Of a DNA stretch of 64,000 nucleotides, positions 56,143 through 64,000 are shown in pieces; the first letter of the stretch is position 1, and each line of letters begins with the position of its first letter. The position numbers were made by a program, and so were the translations under genes. Where the stretch lies: assembly GCA_016868775.1 (NCBI GenBank), contig VGFT01000003.1, positions 124,001-188,000 on the forward strand. The letters are read 5' to 3'. The notes below the pieces were generated by a model, which did no database searches, was not told the DNA's origin, and saw nothing but the letters and a program-made list of their open reading frames with translations. Source of the stretch: Bacteroidota bacterium. GTDB taxonomy: Bacteria > Bacteroidota > Bacteroidia > Chitinophagales > Chitinophagaceae.

Positions 56143-56970
56143 TTACGATTTCCAATTGTATTGAAAGCTGAATTGCGCTAAACTGCGAAGGGGCGACCAT
56201 TCCGGTCCATGCACGGGCCAGCACACACCTGCACGAAGATGCACTACGCGACTCACCTCAATACCCAAGCCCAAGGAAGCCCCGCCGTATAGTCCCCGGA
56301 AATCCCGCAACGAAAACAATCCCCGCAACTGCTCGGGAGCAGAATAACTCAAATGTCCACGTACCATCAGCCATCCCCTCCCCAAATTTTTTGGATTCGA
56401 TCTTTCCCATGCGCCCGTGTGGATCACCCAACCGAAGACAGCATAATGGTTCCATAAAAATTGCTGCTTTCCCGTCAACGGATCGTTCAATGCCCCAACT
56501 CGATAGCCACTAAGCACCCGCTCGCCTGCTTGAAACACCATTCTAAGTGCAGAATAGCTTCCCCAATTCGAACAAAGTTTCTGACCCTCAAACCCCACAT
56601 TCATCATCCCGCTCCAAGGCGAATACAATTGCCAGGTGATGGACTCATTGGAACGAGATCCATTCACCATGCCCATAACTGCATTTGATCCCGGCTGGGT
56701 TACGCCACTATAAACAGACAAAGGCAATTGCCATTTCCCCGGTTCCCCGATCAACAACCGCACCACCGGGGCCGACGCTTGCAATTGCCCCCCTTGACCC
56801 CACTCCATCATGCCGGCACTCAACCAATCGGGGGGTTCCGTGAGCGTTCGTTGCAGGGTGTCGCGCTTACTACCCGGAGCAGTCGGCTTCAACGATTGTG
56901 CCGATAAGAACCAGGGGAAGACCAACCCAATCAGCATCCATCTCTTCAACGTTTTTTCCCAACCCCGCAT
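56143..56970 (-). CDS. Exported protein of unknown function, third gene of a secreted cassette
   Basis: A 275-residue protein with a signal peptide (about residues 1-25, RWMLIGLVFPWFLSAQ). The remainder is rich in beta-strand patterns with alternating aromatics and Gly (SVYSGVTQPGSNAVMGMVNG, RDFRGLYGGASLGLGIEVSRVVHLRAGV) and ends LAQFSFQYNWKS, as in outer-membrane barrels that end with an aromatic-rich strand. I do not recognise a family. Its start overlaps the end of the interrupted gene before it by 25 bases, suggesting translational coupling. Confidence 0.72.
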   Translation of the reverse strand: MRGWEKTLKRWMLIGLVFPWFLSAQSLKPTAPGSKRDTLQRTLTEPPDWLSAGMMEWGQGGQLQASAPVVRLLIGEPGKWQLPLSVYSGVTQPGSNAVMGMVNGSRSNESITWQLYSPWSGMMNVGFEGQKLCSNWGSYSALRMVFQAGERVLSGYRVGALNDPLTGKQQFLWNHYAVFGWVIHTGAWERSNPKNLGRGWLMVRGHLSYSAPEQLRGLFSLRDFRGLYGGASLGLGIEVSRVVHLRAGVCWPVHGPEWSPLRSLAQFSFQYNWKS

Positions 56971-57665
56971 AGCAAACCGAATGACCAGTTTCCGTTTCGC
57001 ATCCTACCGGCCGACTCAAACAACGGGTCATTGGGTAAAATCTCATACTCCGTTACAGAACGTTCTCCGAATTCCGCTTGAACAAAAGGATTAAGCATCC
57101 AGCTCATACTTGATCGACTCCGTATTCGAATGGAAAAACCAGCCTGCACCCGTGCAAACGGAATACCCATCGACTGTCTTTGCACAGCCAAGCGATACAA
57201 AATAAAAGGTATTTGCCCCGGTAGCGTACGAGCAGTTGTGGTCGACAAATAATTCCCGCCATGAAAGGCAAACACGGGTCCTCCACGTACCCACGCCTCA
57301 AGCCGCTTCGATCCAGCGACGGATCACGCAAAACACAAAAATGGATTCACTTGTATCGTCTCGATTCGATAGGTCGGTATCGGCTTTTTCATTGGAAAAT
57401 ACGGAAGGGCCGCATCGATCTCATAAAAGGGAGATCGGAATTGCATCGAAGAAAGAAATCCCCATCCAGCATTGGAACCGGATTTCAAGGGCTTCGAAAG
57501 ACCAACGGAAACCTCGCGATCCACAGTCGTTACCAACGCCAATTGCCCACGTTCGGACCGGATCCGCGGAGCGGAGCGAAAAGCTCCGCCCGCATACCAG
57601 TGGACTTGCGCCCACAGGGGATCCGCCCACAACACCAACCCTATCATGCAGATCATTCTTGTCAT
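56946..57665 (-). pseudogene. Outer-membrane barrel-like protein interrupted by an in-frame TGA
   Basis: Reading from an ATG at 57665 gives a signal peptide (MTRMICMIGLVLWADPLWAQ) and barrel-like strands up to ETIQVNPFLCFA, then TGA at 57324-57326. The same frame continues without further stops as SVAGSKRLEAWVRGGPVFAF and on to GLLCGVGKKR at 56946. Together this is 239 codons, a normal length for a small barrel. A TGG to TGA change would explain it and fits a Trp in a strand. The ATG overlaps the preceding gene's TAA by one base (TAATG), so the cassette is arranged as one operon. Confidence 0.78.
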
Positions 57666-58882
57666 TAGAAACACCCTCCATTGCCCAGCAGGTGGATCTG
57701 ATCCACCAGGCAACGATTGTAAAAAAGCGGAAAATTGATGAACTCCGTATTCAGATCTTGAATGGCCAATGTATATGGATGACGCTCTGAAAATTTAGCC
57801 TTTCCCCGACGATGAACACCAGCAAATTGAAAAGGCTGACGATTCGCCGGCCAGGGACGATCGTCGCATACATTCCATTGCTGTGTACAATACGCGATCC
57901 CAACCACTTGCATCTTGTCTCTCACAAAACGATTTCGCTTTCGCTTGTATAATTTTGCCTTCCCCCAGATCCGGGTTCGCGTAGAACGAAAATCGGCACG
58001 CACCCCCCGCTGACCAACCTGGTAATAAATACGACGCTCGATTTCCGGACTCAACTCCTGCATCAGATTCACATCCCGGGTATCGCTGTTGATTCGGGCT
58101 GTGACAGTGGGACTACAATCCGTCAGTACCAATTCCTCCAACCAGGTCAGCAGATCCTTGATCTCATCCCAATTATCAAAAATGGAAATGAGGAGTTCTT
58201 TAAATTTCATCTTGGAAGCAACCTGCATCGATTCGAGCTGCGGCTCGGGATGACGAAAATCTATCATCCAATCCCCATTCAAAACCGACCAATACATTTC
58301 CTCCTTGATGGGAAGGTCCTCGAAGGGATGGGGAGCACGCCAATCCAACCCCTGCCGCGCTAACCACTCTTCCTCCGCCTGCAGCTGAAGTTGCAGCATC
58401 GACCGAAATCCCAACTGACTGGCAAAATAGGTAGAGGCGTAATGCTCAACCGGGTGCAACACCGCGTCCTCCAAATAATTATCGAACAACTCCTGATATT
58501 GGTCATAATTCAACTCCTCCGTACAGATCCCCTCCGCCCAAGCCTCATTCAATAATTTCTCGCGGAATAAAAAATAATTACTGTCGCACTCCGCATTCTG
58601 ATCGCGCAGGTGCATAGACAATTCAACAGCCGCCAGCAGATTCTCAACTTGTAAAACATGCCCGACGCGAACAACCGAATAACGAGCAATCAAACGATCG
58701 ACCTCCGCACGTACATCCGACAAAGCGTTCATGTACTGATCTCGAGCAGATCGGAGTTGCTCTTGCAAGCTGCCGTGAGCAGTCAAACAGGCATCAAAAC
58801 GATCTTGTCGGTCGAGCAGTTGCTGTGCAGACAAACCTGACCACAAAAAGGATAAAATGGATAACATACACAAAATTTTCAT
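57665..58882 (-). CDS. Exported protein of unknown function, first gene of a secreted cassette
   Basis: A 405-residue protein with a signal peptide (MKILCMLSILSFLWSGLSAQ, cleavage about residue 19-20). The mature N-terminal part is helical (QEQLRSARDQYMNALSDVRA). Eight cysteines remain after processing (32, 99, 120, 256, 332, 339, 391, 404), which suggests disulfides in the periplasm or outside. A strongly basic patch spans about 301-323 (TRTRIWGKAKLYKRKRNRFV). I recognise no family. It heads a minus-strand cassette of three exported proteins that overlap end to start. Confidence 0.75.
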   Translation of the reverse strand: MKILCMLSILSFLWSGLSAQQLLDRQDRFDACLTAHGSLQEQLRSARDQYMNALSDVRAEVDRLIARYSVVRVGHVLQVENLLAAVELSMHLRDQNAECDSNYFLFREKLLNEAWAEGICTEELNYDQYQELFDNYLEDAVLHPVEHYASTYFASQLGFRSMLQLQLQAEEEWLARQGLDWRAPHPFEDLPIKEEMYWSVLNGDWMIDFRHPEPQLESMQVASKMKFKELLISIFDNWDEIKDLLTWLEELVLTDCSPTVTARINSDTRDVNLMQELSPEIERRIYYQVGQRGVRADFRSTRTRIWGKAKLYKRKRNRFVRDKMQVVGIAYCTQQWNVCDDRPWPANRQPFQFAGVHRRGKAKFSERHPYTLAIQDLNTEFINFPLFYNRCLVDQIHLLGNGGCF

Positions 58883-58966
58883 GATGAAATTTTTTTATGA
58901 TGAATACTGTCCGTAAAACTGACGGCAAACAGAAATGTATCCAAGTGATAATCCTCTGAAAAATGG

Positions 58967-58978
58967 GAGAATATTCTC
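58967..58978. other. Perfect 12-base palindrome upstream of the secreted cassette
   Basis: GAGAATATTCTC lies 85 bases before the start of the 405-residue gene and 113 bases before the divergent 67-residue gene. It could be an operator for either; there is no direct evidence. Confidence 0.5.
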
Positions 58979-59055
58979 ACCGAGTTAGGGGAAAACAACG
59001 AAAGGAGCGAGTACCTGACCGATTGTATTTTTTTTAGGCCGGCGTAGAAATTCCG

Positions 59056-59063
59056 TATTTTTG
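59056..59063 (+). promoter_or_regulatory. -7 promoter box for the 67-residue gene (TATTTTTG)
   Basis: Exact TAnnTTTG octamer 28 bases before the ATG at 59092. Confidence 0.55.
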
Positions 59064-59091
59064 TCCTTTCCTAACGATTAAAATAAAACAC

Positions 59092-59295
59092 ATGTCGAAC
59101 GGACCCCTCACTGCTTACAACGTGAAGACGAAAGAAAAAGGTGTTGTCATGCATGACGCCGTCATTACCAAAACGGCCAAAGGTGCTTATATGGCACAAG
59201 GACACGACGGAAAAGGCAACAAACTCACCACCTTGTTGGGTGAGGCCAAAGCCCTGGCTGCCATCAAGGAAGGACATGCCAAACAGGGCTGGTAA
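59092..59295 (+). CDS. 67-residue conserved-looking protein of unknown function
   Basis: MSNGPLTAYNVKTKEKGVVM followed by short strand-like segments (AVITKTAKGAYMAQGHDGKGNKLTTLLGEAKALAAIKEGHAKQGW). It has no signal peptide or membrane segment and is basic. Its own promoter box and a strong terminator directly after it support a real, monocistronic gene, possibly well expressed. Function is not known. Confidence 0.75.
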   Translation: MSNGPLTAYNVKTKEKGVVMHDAVITKTAKGAYMAQGHDGKGNKLTTLLGEAKALAAIKEGHAKQGW

Positions 59296-59316
59296 TTTCT
59301 TCCCCGCACATAAAAA

Positions 59317-59346
59317 AAGATCGGCCCAGCGGCCGATCTTTTTTTT
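59317..59346. terminator. Rho-independent terminator, bidirectional
   Basis: AAGATCGGCC and GGCCGATCTT pair around CAGC, with a T run to 59346 on the plus strand and an A run from 59312 on the other side. It closes the 67-residue gene and the convergent protease gene. Confidence 0.93.
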
Positions 59347-59360
59347 GCTGAGTAGATGCA

Positions 59361-62300
59361 CTATTGCTTGATTACGCGCTGGGTCGTGACTTGTCCCCGC
59401 AACTCCACCTGAACCAGATAGATTCCGGTAGCGATCGACGGACTCGACAGATCCAACCAGAACGATTGCTGAAATCCGGTTCCCATTACTTGTTGCGAAC
59501 GGATCGAACGACCGGTGGCATCGAATACGGTTACACGCAAGGATTCTCCTGCATTTGCCTGAAATACTCCTTTGAACATTCCGCTTGATGGATTGGGATA
59601 GAAACGCAAAACCGAGGTTGCATCGAATACAATCGGCTGAGCAGTCGTATACACATACCATCCGTCGCGATGCGTGATCTTGACCCGGTAATACCAAACA
59701 TCCGATTTGCCCGAACTGTTGTCCTCGTTCTGATACGAACGCAGTACACCTGCATTGCCTGCAGAACTCAGTGTGGCCAGTGTAACGTACTGCTGCTGCT
59801 GCCAGGCAGCATTGCCTTTGGCAACTTGCACCTCGTGGCTGACGACCTCGTATTCATGAGCGGTCGACCAACTCAACCGTGCCGAAAAAGTTCCGAGCCG
59901 CTCCAACCGGAAAGAAAGAATATCCACCGGCAAACCACGTATCCGATCGCGCCAGCCGGAATTGGCCCAAAACTCCGACCACTCCCGAACGGGCAACTCC
60001 ATATAGTAACCGTTCTGATAGGGAACGCGGCGAACCTGCTGTCGGGTCAGGTAAGACCATTGACCCGGACCATTATCGGAGAGCAACAAATTCTGTGTAG
60101 TGCCCGTTCCATCTCGATAACGCGTTACCCCCAGCTCCCCTACCGAACCTACCCGCTCACAAGCGGAGCAACCGGTGGCAAATACCAGTGAATCCGCCTC
60201 ACGGTCCAAAAAATATAAGCGCAACCGCGCCGTATCGGTGAGCGCCGTTGAACCATTCATCACCCAATTGCGATCCAAATAATACTGACCATTCGTAAAG
60301 CGGTCCGAACCACTGTGTAGAAATGCCTGCACCCCGGCGGTACCCGACTGTCCGATCGTTTGCACCGATGCCACCAGCTGATTGTTGGCGATCGCCGGCT
60401 GCCAGGCACCGGTCGAGGTATAAGTAAGATTTACGGGGGTGGTGAGGGTTGGACCACTATAGATCGGCAACCCATTCTCGTATATATGAATGTCATCCAC
60501 TGCAATGCCATCCCGGCTGACCGATGCATCGCCGCGCAGCACAAACCGCAAACGCAGCGAGGGTATGCCGGTCGGCAAGGGAATCGTGGCAACGTGCCAA
60601 CGAGCATATGTTTGTGTACTCCACAACGGATTCCCGGGATAATTTTTATTGTACCAATTCACTCCTTGTCCAACCCCACCCAACCGCATCCACGTCTGCC
60701 CATCCGCCGAATATTCAACGTACGCACCGTCACAAAAACCATTTCCGCAATCCTCCAGATCCAACGCCACCAAAAAACTCAGCATGGGGGAAGTCAACCC
60801 ACTCAGATTGAAACAAGGCGAATACAAATACGACCATTCATTATCGTTGTATTGCCCCTTTAATCTTGTTTTCCAAGACTTCACGCCGCTGCCCGTCCCC
60901 ATGATCCGATACGACTCCGGAATTCCGAGCTCCCAGGTCGACAAATTGCCGGCCGGATACCAATCCGATCCCGATTCAAAATCCTGCACATACGGATAAG
61001 CCGATACGACTGGCAACACCCGAATCGTTGTCTGTAAGCTATCGTTCGCGCGATACGAGTCGCCTGAAAGATCAACCCATACTTTCAAAACAGGATTCAC
61101 TGTTCCCGTGAGGTTCAACAATTGCGTAAATATGTACGAAACAGTTGCGTTGGGAGCCAAGGAAGGAATGGCTTCTGAAACGACCGAACCGTTGTTTACC
61201 TGCAGGCGAATGGGAACATTGGTGCGCAGCTGTGTGCCGCTGTTTTGTACCATAACCTTTACTGCAAGCCCTTGGCCTGGCGCACAGATTTGTACGAGGG
61301 GTTCCTCGATCCGCAGGAGTTGAATGTCGTCGCCTACCATATATAATCGAATGTCATCTAAACTATAGCCCGCGCCACTCCACTCGTCGGCTGCCGAATA
61401 TTGCCCCCACTGCCCCCATCGGATTTGAAAACTGCTGCTGAAGGTTTGTCCATTGGCCGCCAGCAGATCGGAAAGTTCAATAGCGGTTACCGATTGATAT
61501 GTTCCCAATTCAGCTTGGTTGGCAAATAGATCATAGGCCTGGATCCAGGGTGCGGCATCATTTCCCCGAATCCATACCCGGTTGTTCGCATTTGAAACTT
61601 GTCCATGATGTTTATACCGAAAATCGAGCCGAACATCATTAGATAACGTATAATTGGAAAGATTGTAAGTACCCGTGAGGTAATTGGTATTTCCTCCACC
61701 TACCGGCAGACGAACATCCATCGTCAGAGTCCGCTCACCCGAAAAAGACATCCCCGAATTAATAAACGTGCGCAACCGCCCTTGTGCATTCAAAAACGAA
61801 AAATCATATCGATCCGAACCATTTAATCCCATCTGTGCCTGCACTAGCTCTTGCTTCGGAAGCGCATCGAAGCCATCAAGCCAAGGTGTAGTCAGATTCA
61901 ACGGTTGATTATTCAATTGTCGGACCGTCTGTGTCATCACGTTATTGGCCGCAACGGGATCATTCGGACGCAACACCGTTACTTGAAGAGTATACGTGCC
62001 TGCCGCAGATAAATTCGCAGGAGTGGCAAAATCAAACCCGATGCTCGCGCCCGGAGCCAAGTTGTTCAAGGTCGTGTTTTCAGTAACGATCGATCCGCCA
62101 TTGATCTGGTAGGTGAGGGTAGCCGGTCCTGTATACGCCACATCATCCAGATTTTTGATCCGAACGGAAATGACTTGGTTGGCGGGAAGGAATTGAGACG
62201 TATTCAGTCTCCCTGAAGAAGCAGGACTGATCAATGCTTCCATTCGCAGATCGTTGTTGGAGATGGAACCCGCACAGGTACCGCTGTTGGGTTGATGAGA

Positions 62301-64000
62301 GATCGAAGTAGATCGTCGGCCAGGCTTTCCATTCAGCCGAGGACGAACCCCCACCCAATAAACCGAGTCACGGGAAAGTCCGCTGAACACATAACGCGTG
62401 GTACCTGCCGGCACGATCGCTATCGATTGCATCTCCGAACCGATCAGGCGCATGACCTCATAATCGGTTGCACCCGGCACCGCCGTCCAATCCATCGAAA
62501 CATAGGTCTCGCACTGAACAGCCGATAACGAGGCAACAGATAATCCGATCAACAAAAAAGATTGGGATGCCTGCATCGCATTGTTGGCACGACTGATCAA
62601 TCGCACCCGTACCTGATCGGACGTAATCGAAGGTGTGATCCAAAGAAACTGATCGGTCGTAGCCACTAGCCCGGTTACGATCGATGTCCAACTCGCACCA
62701 TTATCGATCGAGTATTCCAAGTCGTATCCGCCCGAGGTGGCAGTAGCATCCCATTGAATGTTGATGGATTGACCCGGACGAAACGACTCTCCACCAACCG
62801 GAAAGGTTAGCTTGGGAGTGGTTGGGATCAAGTCCCAGCTGATAAAATAAGTTTGCCTGGAAGTCGTAACGGATGTTCCCCGCACCCGAACGGTATAATT
62901 TCCTGCAGGTGGATTGTATAAAGTAATCTGCTCAATATTGTTGATCCGATCTACACCGGTGCCGGCCACCTCGTTTACCCGTGCAGCGAGCGTATCCAAG
63001 ATCCGCGGAAGTAAAACCGTTCCGCTGGGCGTTACCAATTCCAAATCTAGGTTATTGACCAAAGTGCGATACGCCACCATCGGAGCCGCGGGATCATTCC
63101 AATTCAACATGACTTTCAAAACGGATTGTCCAACGGGTACTGAAACGGTCCGGGATATGACCCCGCCGGCTATCACCGAATCGGATGCATACCGAGTGTT
63201 CTCCAGAATACTAAGCGACCGATCCAGGTTCATCCATCCAAAACCGTAGGTATAATCCGGTCCCTCATTCCCTTTATCGGTTGCCCCGTTACAGAGTAAA
63301 TTTTTAACCAAGGCGTTTGCCGGATTTGATCCGCCATTTAGCTGACGAAAGCGCTGAATCAATAAGGCCGCGCCACCGGTAGCTGCCGGACAAGCCATGC
63401 TGGTCCCATTGTTCGTATAATACCCTCCAAATCCCGTTGATACCACCGCTGCACCCTGTGTCGTGATCTCCGGTTTTATCCGTCCATCGATCACCGGCCC
63501 CCGGCTGGAAAAACCCGCGATCTGTCCGTTGAACTGAGTAGCACCAACGGTGAGTACATTTTTGGCCGACTGATAACTGCCCAACACCGTCTTAAAACCT
63601 GTTGCATAGGGTACACAAGTAAGCGTTCCACTATTGCCGGCCGCAAAGACGTGTAATAATTGCGGAAGATCGAACGCTTGTTGATCCCATAGCCTTGAGT
63701 AAAGATCATAGAGGCCGTTATAATCGCATTGGTTGACAACTGCGCCGTACGAGTTGTTGGACAATACCATTCCCTCATCCCTAACATACTGCGGAGAAAA
63801 ATCAAAAATATAATTGAAGTATTGAGAAATGATTTTAGCGCGAGGGGCATATCCGGCCAGGGTATCGGATATGATTCCGCCACCGCCAACCGTACCCGAA
63901 ACGTGAACGCCGTGCTGTCCGGTACCAAAGCCATATCGACTGATCACGCGTTCATTGAAATCAATATGCGTAAGCGCATCGCCATTATCACCCACACCGA
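59361..64000 (-). CDS. Large T9SS-sorted subtilisin-like protease, N-terminus beyond window
   Basis: The frame is open to the right edge, giving at least 1546 codons; a GTG at 63995 is not a credible start. The visible part opens with GDNGDALTHIDF, where the DNG probably holds the catalytic Asp, then HGVHVSG (His) and NNGTSMACPAATGGAALL (Ser), so the S8 peptidase domain looks active. It is followed by a convertase-P-like region, FN3-like domains, a CARDB-like domain and several beta-sandwich segments. The end (LRFYPNPSSGMFKGVF to GQVTTQRVIKQ) is a type A T9SS sorting domain. The signal peptide should lie upstream. It is probably a secreted or cell-surface protease. Confidence 0.92.
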   Translation of the reverse strand, partial: GVGDNGDALTHIDFNERVISRYGFGTGQHGVHVSGTVGGGGIISDTLAGYAPRAKIISQYFNYIFDFSPQYVRDEGMVLSNNSYGAVVNQCDYNGLYDLYSRLWDQQAFDLPQLLHVFAAGNSGTLTCVPYATGFKTVLGSYQSAKNVLTVGATQFNGQIAGFSSRGPVIDGRIKPEITTQGAAVVSTGFGGYYTNNGTSMACPAATGGAALLIQRFRQLNGGSNPANALVKNLLCNGATDKGNEGPDYTYGFGWMNLDRSLSILENTRYASDSVIAGGVISRTVSVPVGQSVLKVMLNWNDPAAPMVAYRTLVNNLDLELVTPSGTVLLPRILDTLAARVNEVAGTGVDRINNIEQITLYNPPAGNYTVRVRGTSVTTSRQTYFISWDLIPTTPKLTFPVGGESFRPGQSINIQWDATATSGGYDLEYSIDNGASWTSIVTGLVATTDQFLWITPSITSDQVRVRLISRANNAMQASQSFLLIGLSVASLSAVQCETYVSMDWTAVPGATDYEVMRLIGSEMQSIAIVPAGTTRYVFSGLSRDSVYWVGVRPRLNGKPGRRSTSISHQPNSGTCAGSISNNDLRMEALISPASSGRLNTSQFLPANQVISVRIKNLDDVAYTGPATLTYQINGGSIVTENTTLNNLAPGASIGFDFATPANLSAAGTYTLQVTVLRPNDPVAANNVMTQTVRQLNNQPLNLTTPWLDGFDALPKQELVQAQMGLNGSDRYDFSFLNAQGRLRTFINSGMSFSGERTLTMDVRLPVGGGNTNYLTGTYNLSNYTLSNDVRLDFRYKHHGQVSNANNRVWIRGNDAAPWIQAYDLFANQAELGTYQSVTAIELSDLLAANGQTFSSSFQIRWGQWGQYSAADEWSGAGYSLDDIRLYMVGDDIQLLRIEEPLVQICAPGQGLAVKVMVQNSGTQLRTNVPIRLQVNNGSVVSEAIPSLAPNATVSYIFTQLLNLTGTVNPVLKVWVDLSGDSYRANDSLQTTIRVLPVVSAYPYVQDFESGSDWYPAGNLSTWELGIPESYRIMGTGSGVKSWKTRLKGQYNDNEWSYLYSPCFNLSGLTSPMLSFLVALDLEDCGNGFCDGAYVEYSADGQTWMRLGGVGQGVNWYNKNYPGNPLWSTQTYARWHVATIPLPTGIPSLRLRFVLRGDASVSRDGIAVDDIHIYENGLPIYSGPTLTTPVNLTYTSTGAWQPAIANNQLVASVQTIGQSGTAGVQAFLHSGSDRFTNGQYYLDRNWVMNGSTALTDTARLRLYFLDREADSLVFATGCSACERVGSVGELGVTRYRDGTGTTQNLLLSDNGPGQWSYLTRQQVRRVPYQNGYYMELPVREWSEFWANSGWRDRIRGLPVDILSFRLERLGTFSARLSWSTAHEYEVVSHEVQVAKGNAAWQQQQYVTLATLSSAGNAGVLRSYQNEDNSSGKSDVWYYRVKITHRDGWYVYTTAQPIVFDATSVLRFYPNPSSGMFKGVFQANAGESLRVTVFDATGRSIRSQQVMGTGFQQSFWLDLSSPSIATGIYLVQVELRGQVTTQRVIKQ

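Overview
The window looks like chromosomal DNA from a member of the Bacteroidota, most likely the Chitinophagaceae. The evidence is the TAnnTTTG-type promoter boxes, the lack of clear Shine-Dalgarno sites, type IX secretion (T9SS) sorting domains, a PorX-type regulator, an LpxC-FabZ fusion, a class II ribonucleotide reductase and a bacterial GGGP-synthase homologue. It is dense and mostly housekeeping. I see no phage, insertion sequence, CRISPR array or rRNA, and only one tRNA.

Layout. 1-8.4 kb: partial Xaa-Pro aminopeptidase, PEP carboxykinase, deoxynucleoside kinase, TrpS, two stand-alone ABC ATPases, a PduO-type cobalamin adenosyltransferase, an exported esterase, a DUF2795-like protein and FabI. 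8.4-15.2 kb: pheT, a coiled-coil protein, zapA, a TlpA-like thioredoxin, RNase Y, L19 and TatA. 15.2-24.3 kb (minus strand): PabB-like synthase, an acidic protein, PurA, a 1233-residue adhesin with seven SprB-type repeats and a Rel/Spo enzyme. 24.4-28.9 kb: tRNA-Leu, trigger factor, two ClpP paralogues, ClpX and a 48-residue protein. 28.9-41.8 kb: B12-dependent ribonucleotide reductase, DUF2490-like protein, GGGP synthase, a stop-interrupted lamin-tail/T9SS protein, Dxs, ScpA, MscL, an EamA permease, Frr and a WecA/TagO-like transferase. 41.9-50.2 kb: lone N-terminal transketolase half, LolE-like permease, RbfA, MsbA-like exporter, acyl-CoA dehydrogenase, PhnP-like hydrolase and PorX. 50.2-56.1 kb: HD phosphohydrolase, LpxD, LpxC-FabZ and GyrB. 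56.1-64 kb: an unrecognised three-gene cassette of exported proteins (one interrupted by a stop), a 67-residue protein and a large T9SS-sorted subtilase that runs off the right end.

How the genes connect. The cobalamin adenosyltransferase could supply adenosylcobalamin to the class II reductase. PorX is the known class of T9SS regulator, and at least three T9SS-type cargo genes lie in the window. Trigger factor, two ClpPs and ClpX form a protein folding and turnover block. LpxD, LpxC-FabZ, the MsbA-like exporter and the Lol-like parts serve the outer membrane.

Most unusual points: two exported-protein genes each broken by one in-frame stop (TAG near 35.3 kb, TGA near 57.3 kb); the unknown secreted cassette at 56.1-58.9 kb; a tRNA placed directly ahead of tig; a strong hairpin six bases before the adhesin start; a heptameric CTAAACn array between zapA and its convergent neighbour; and repeated convergent gene pairs whose stop codons overlap or abut. 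No clearly new multi-gene defence or metabolic system could be demonstrated; the three-gene cassette is the best candidate for undescribed biology.
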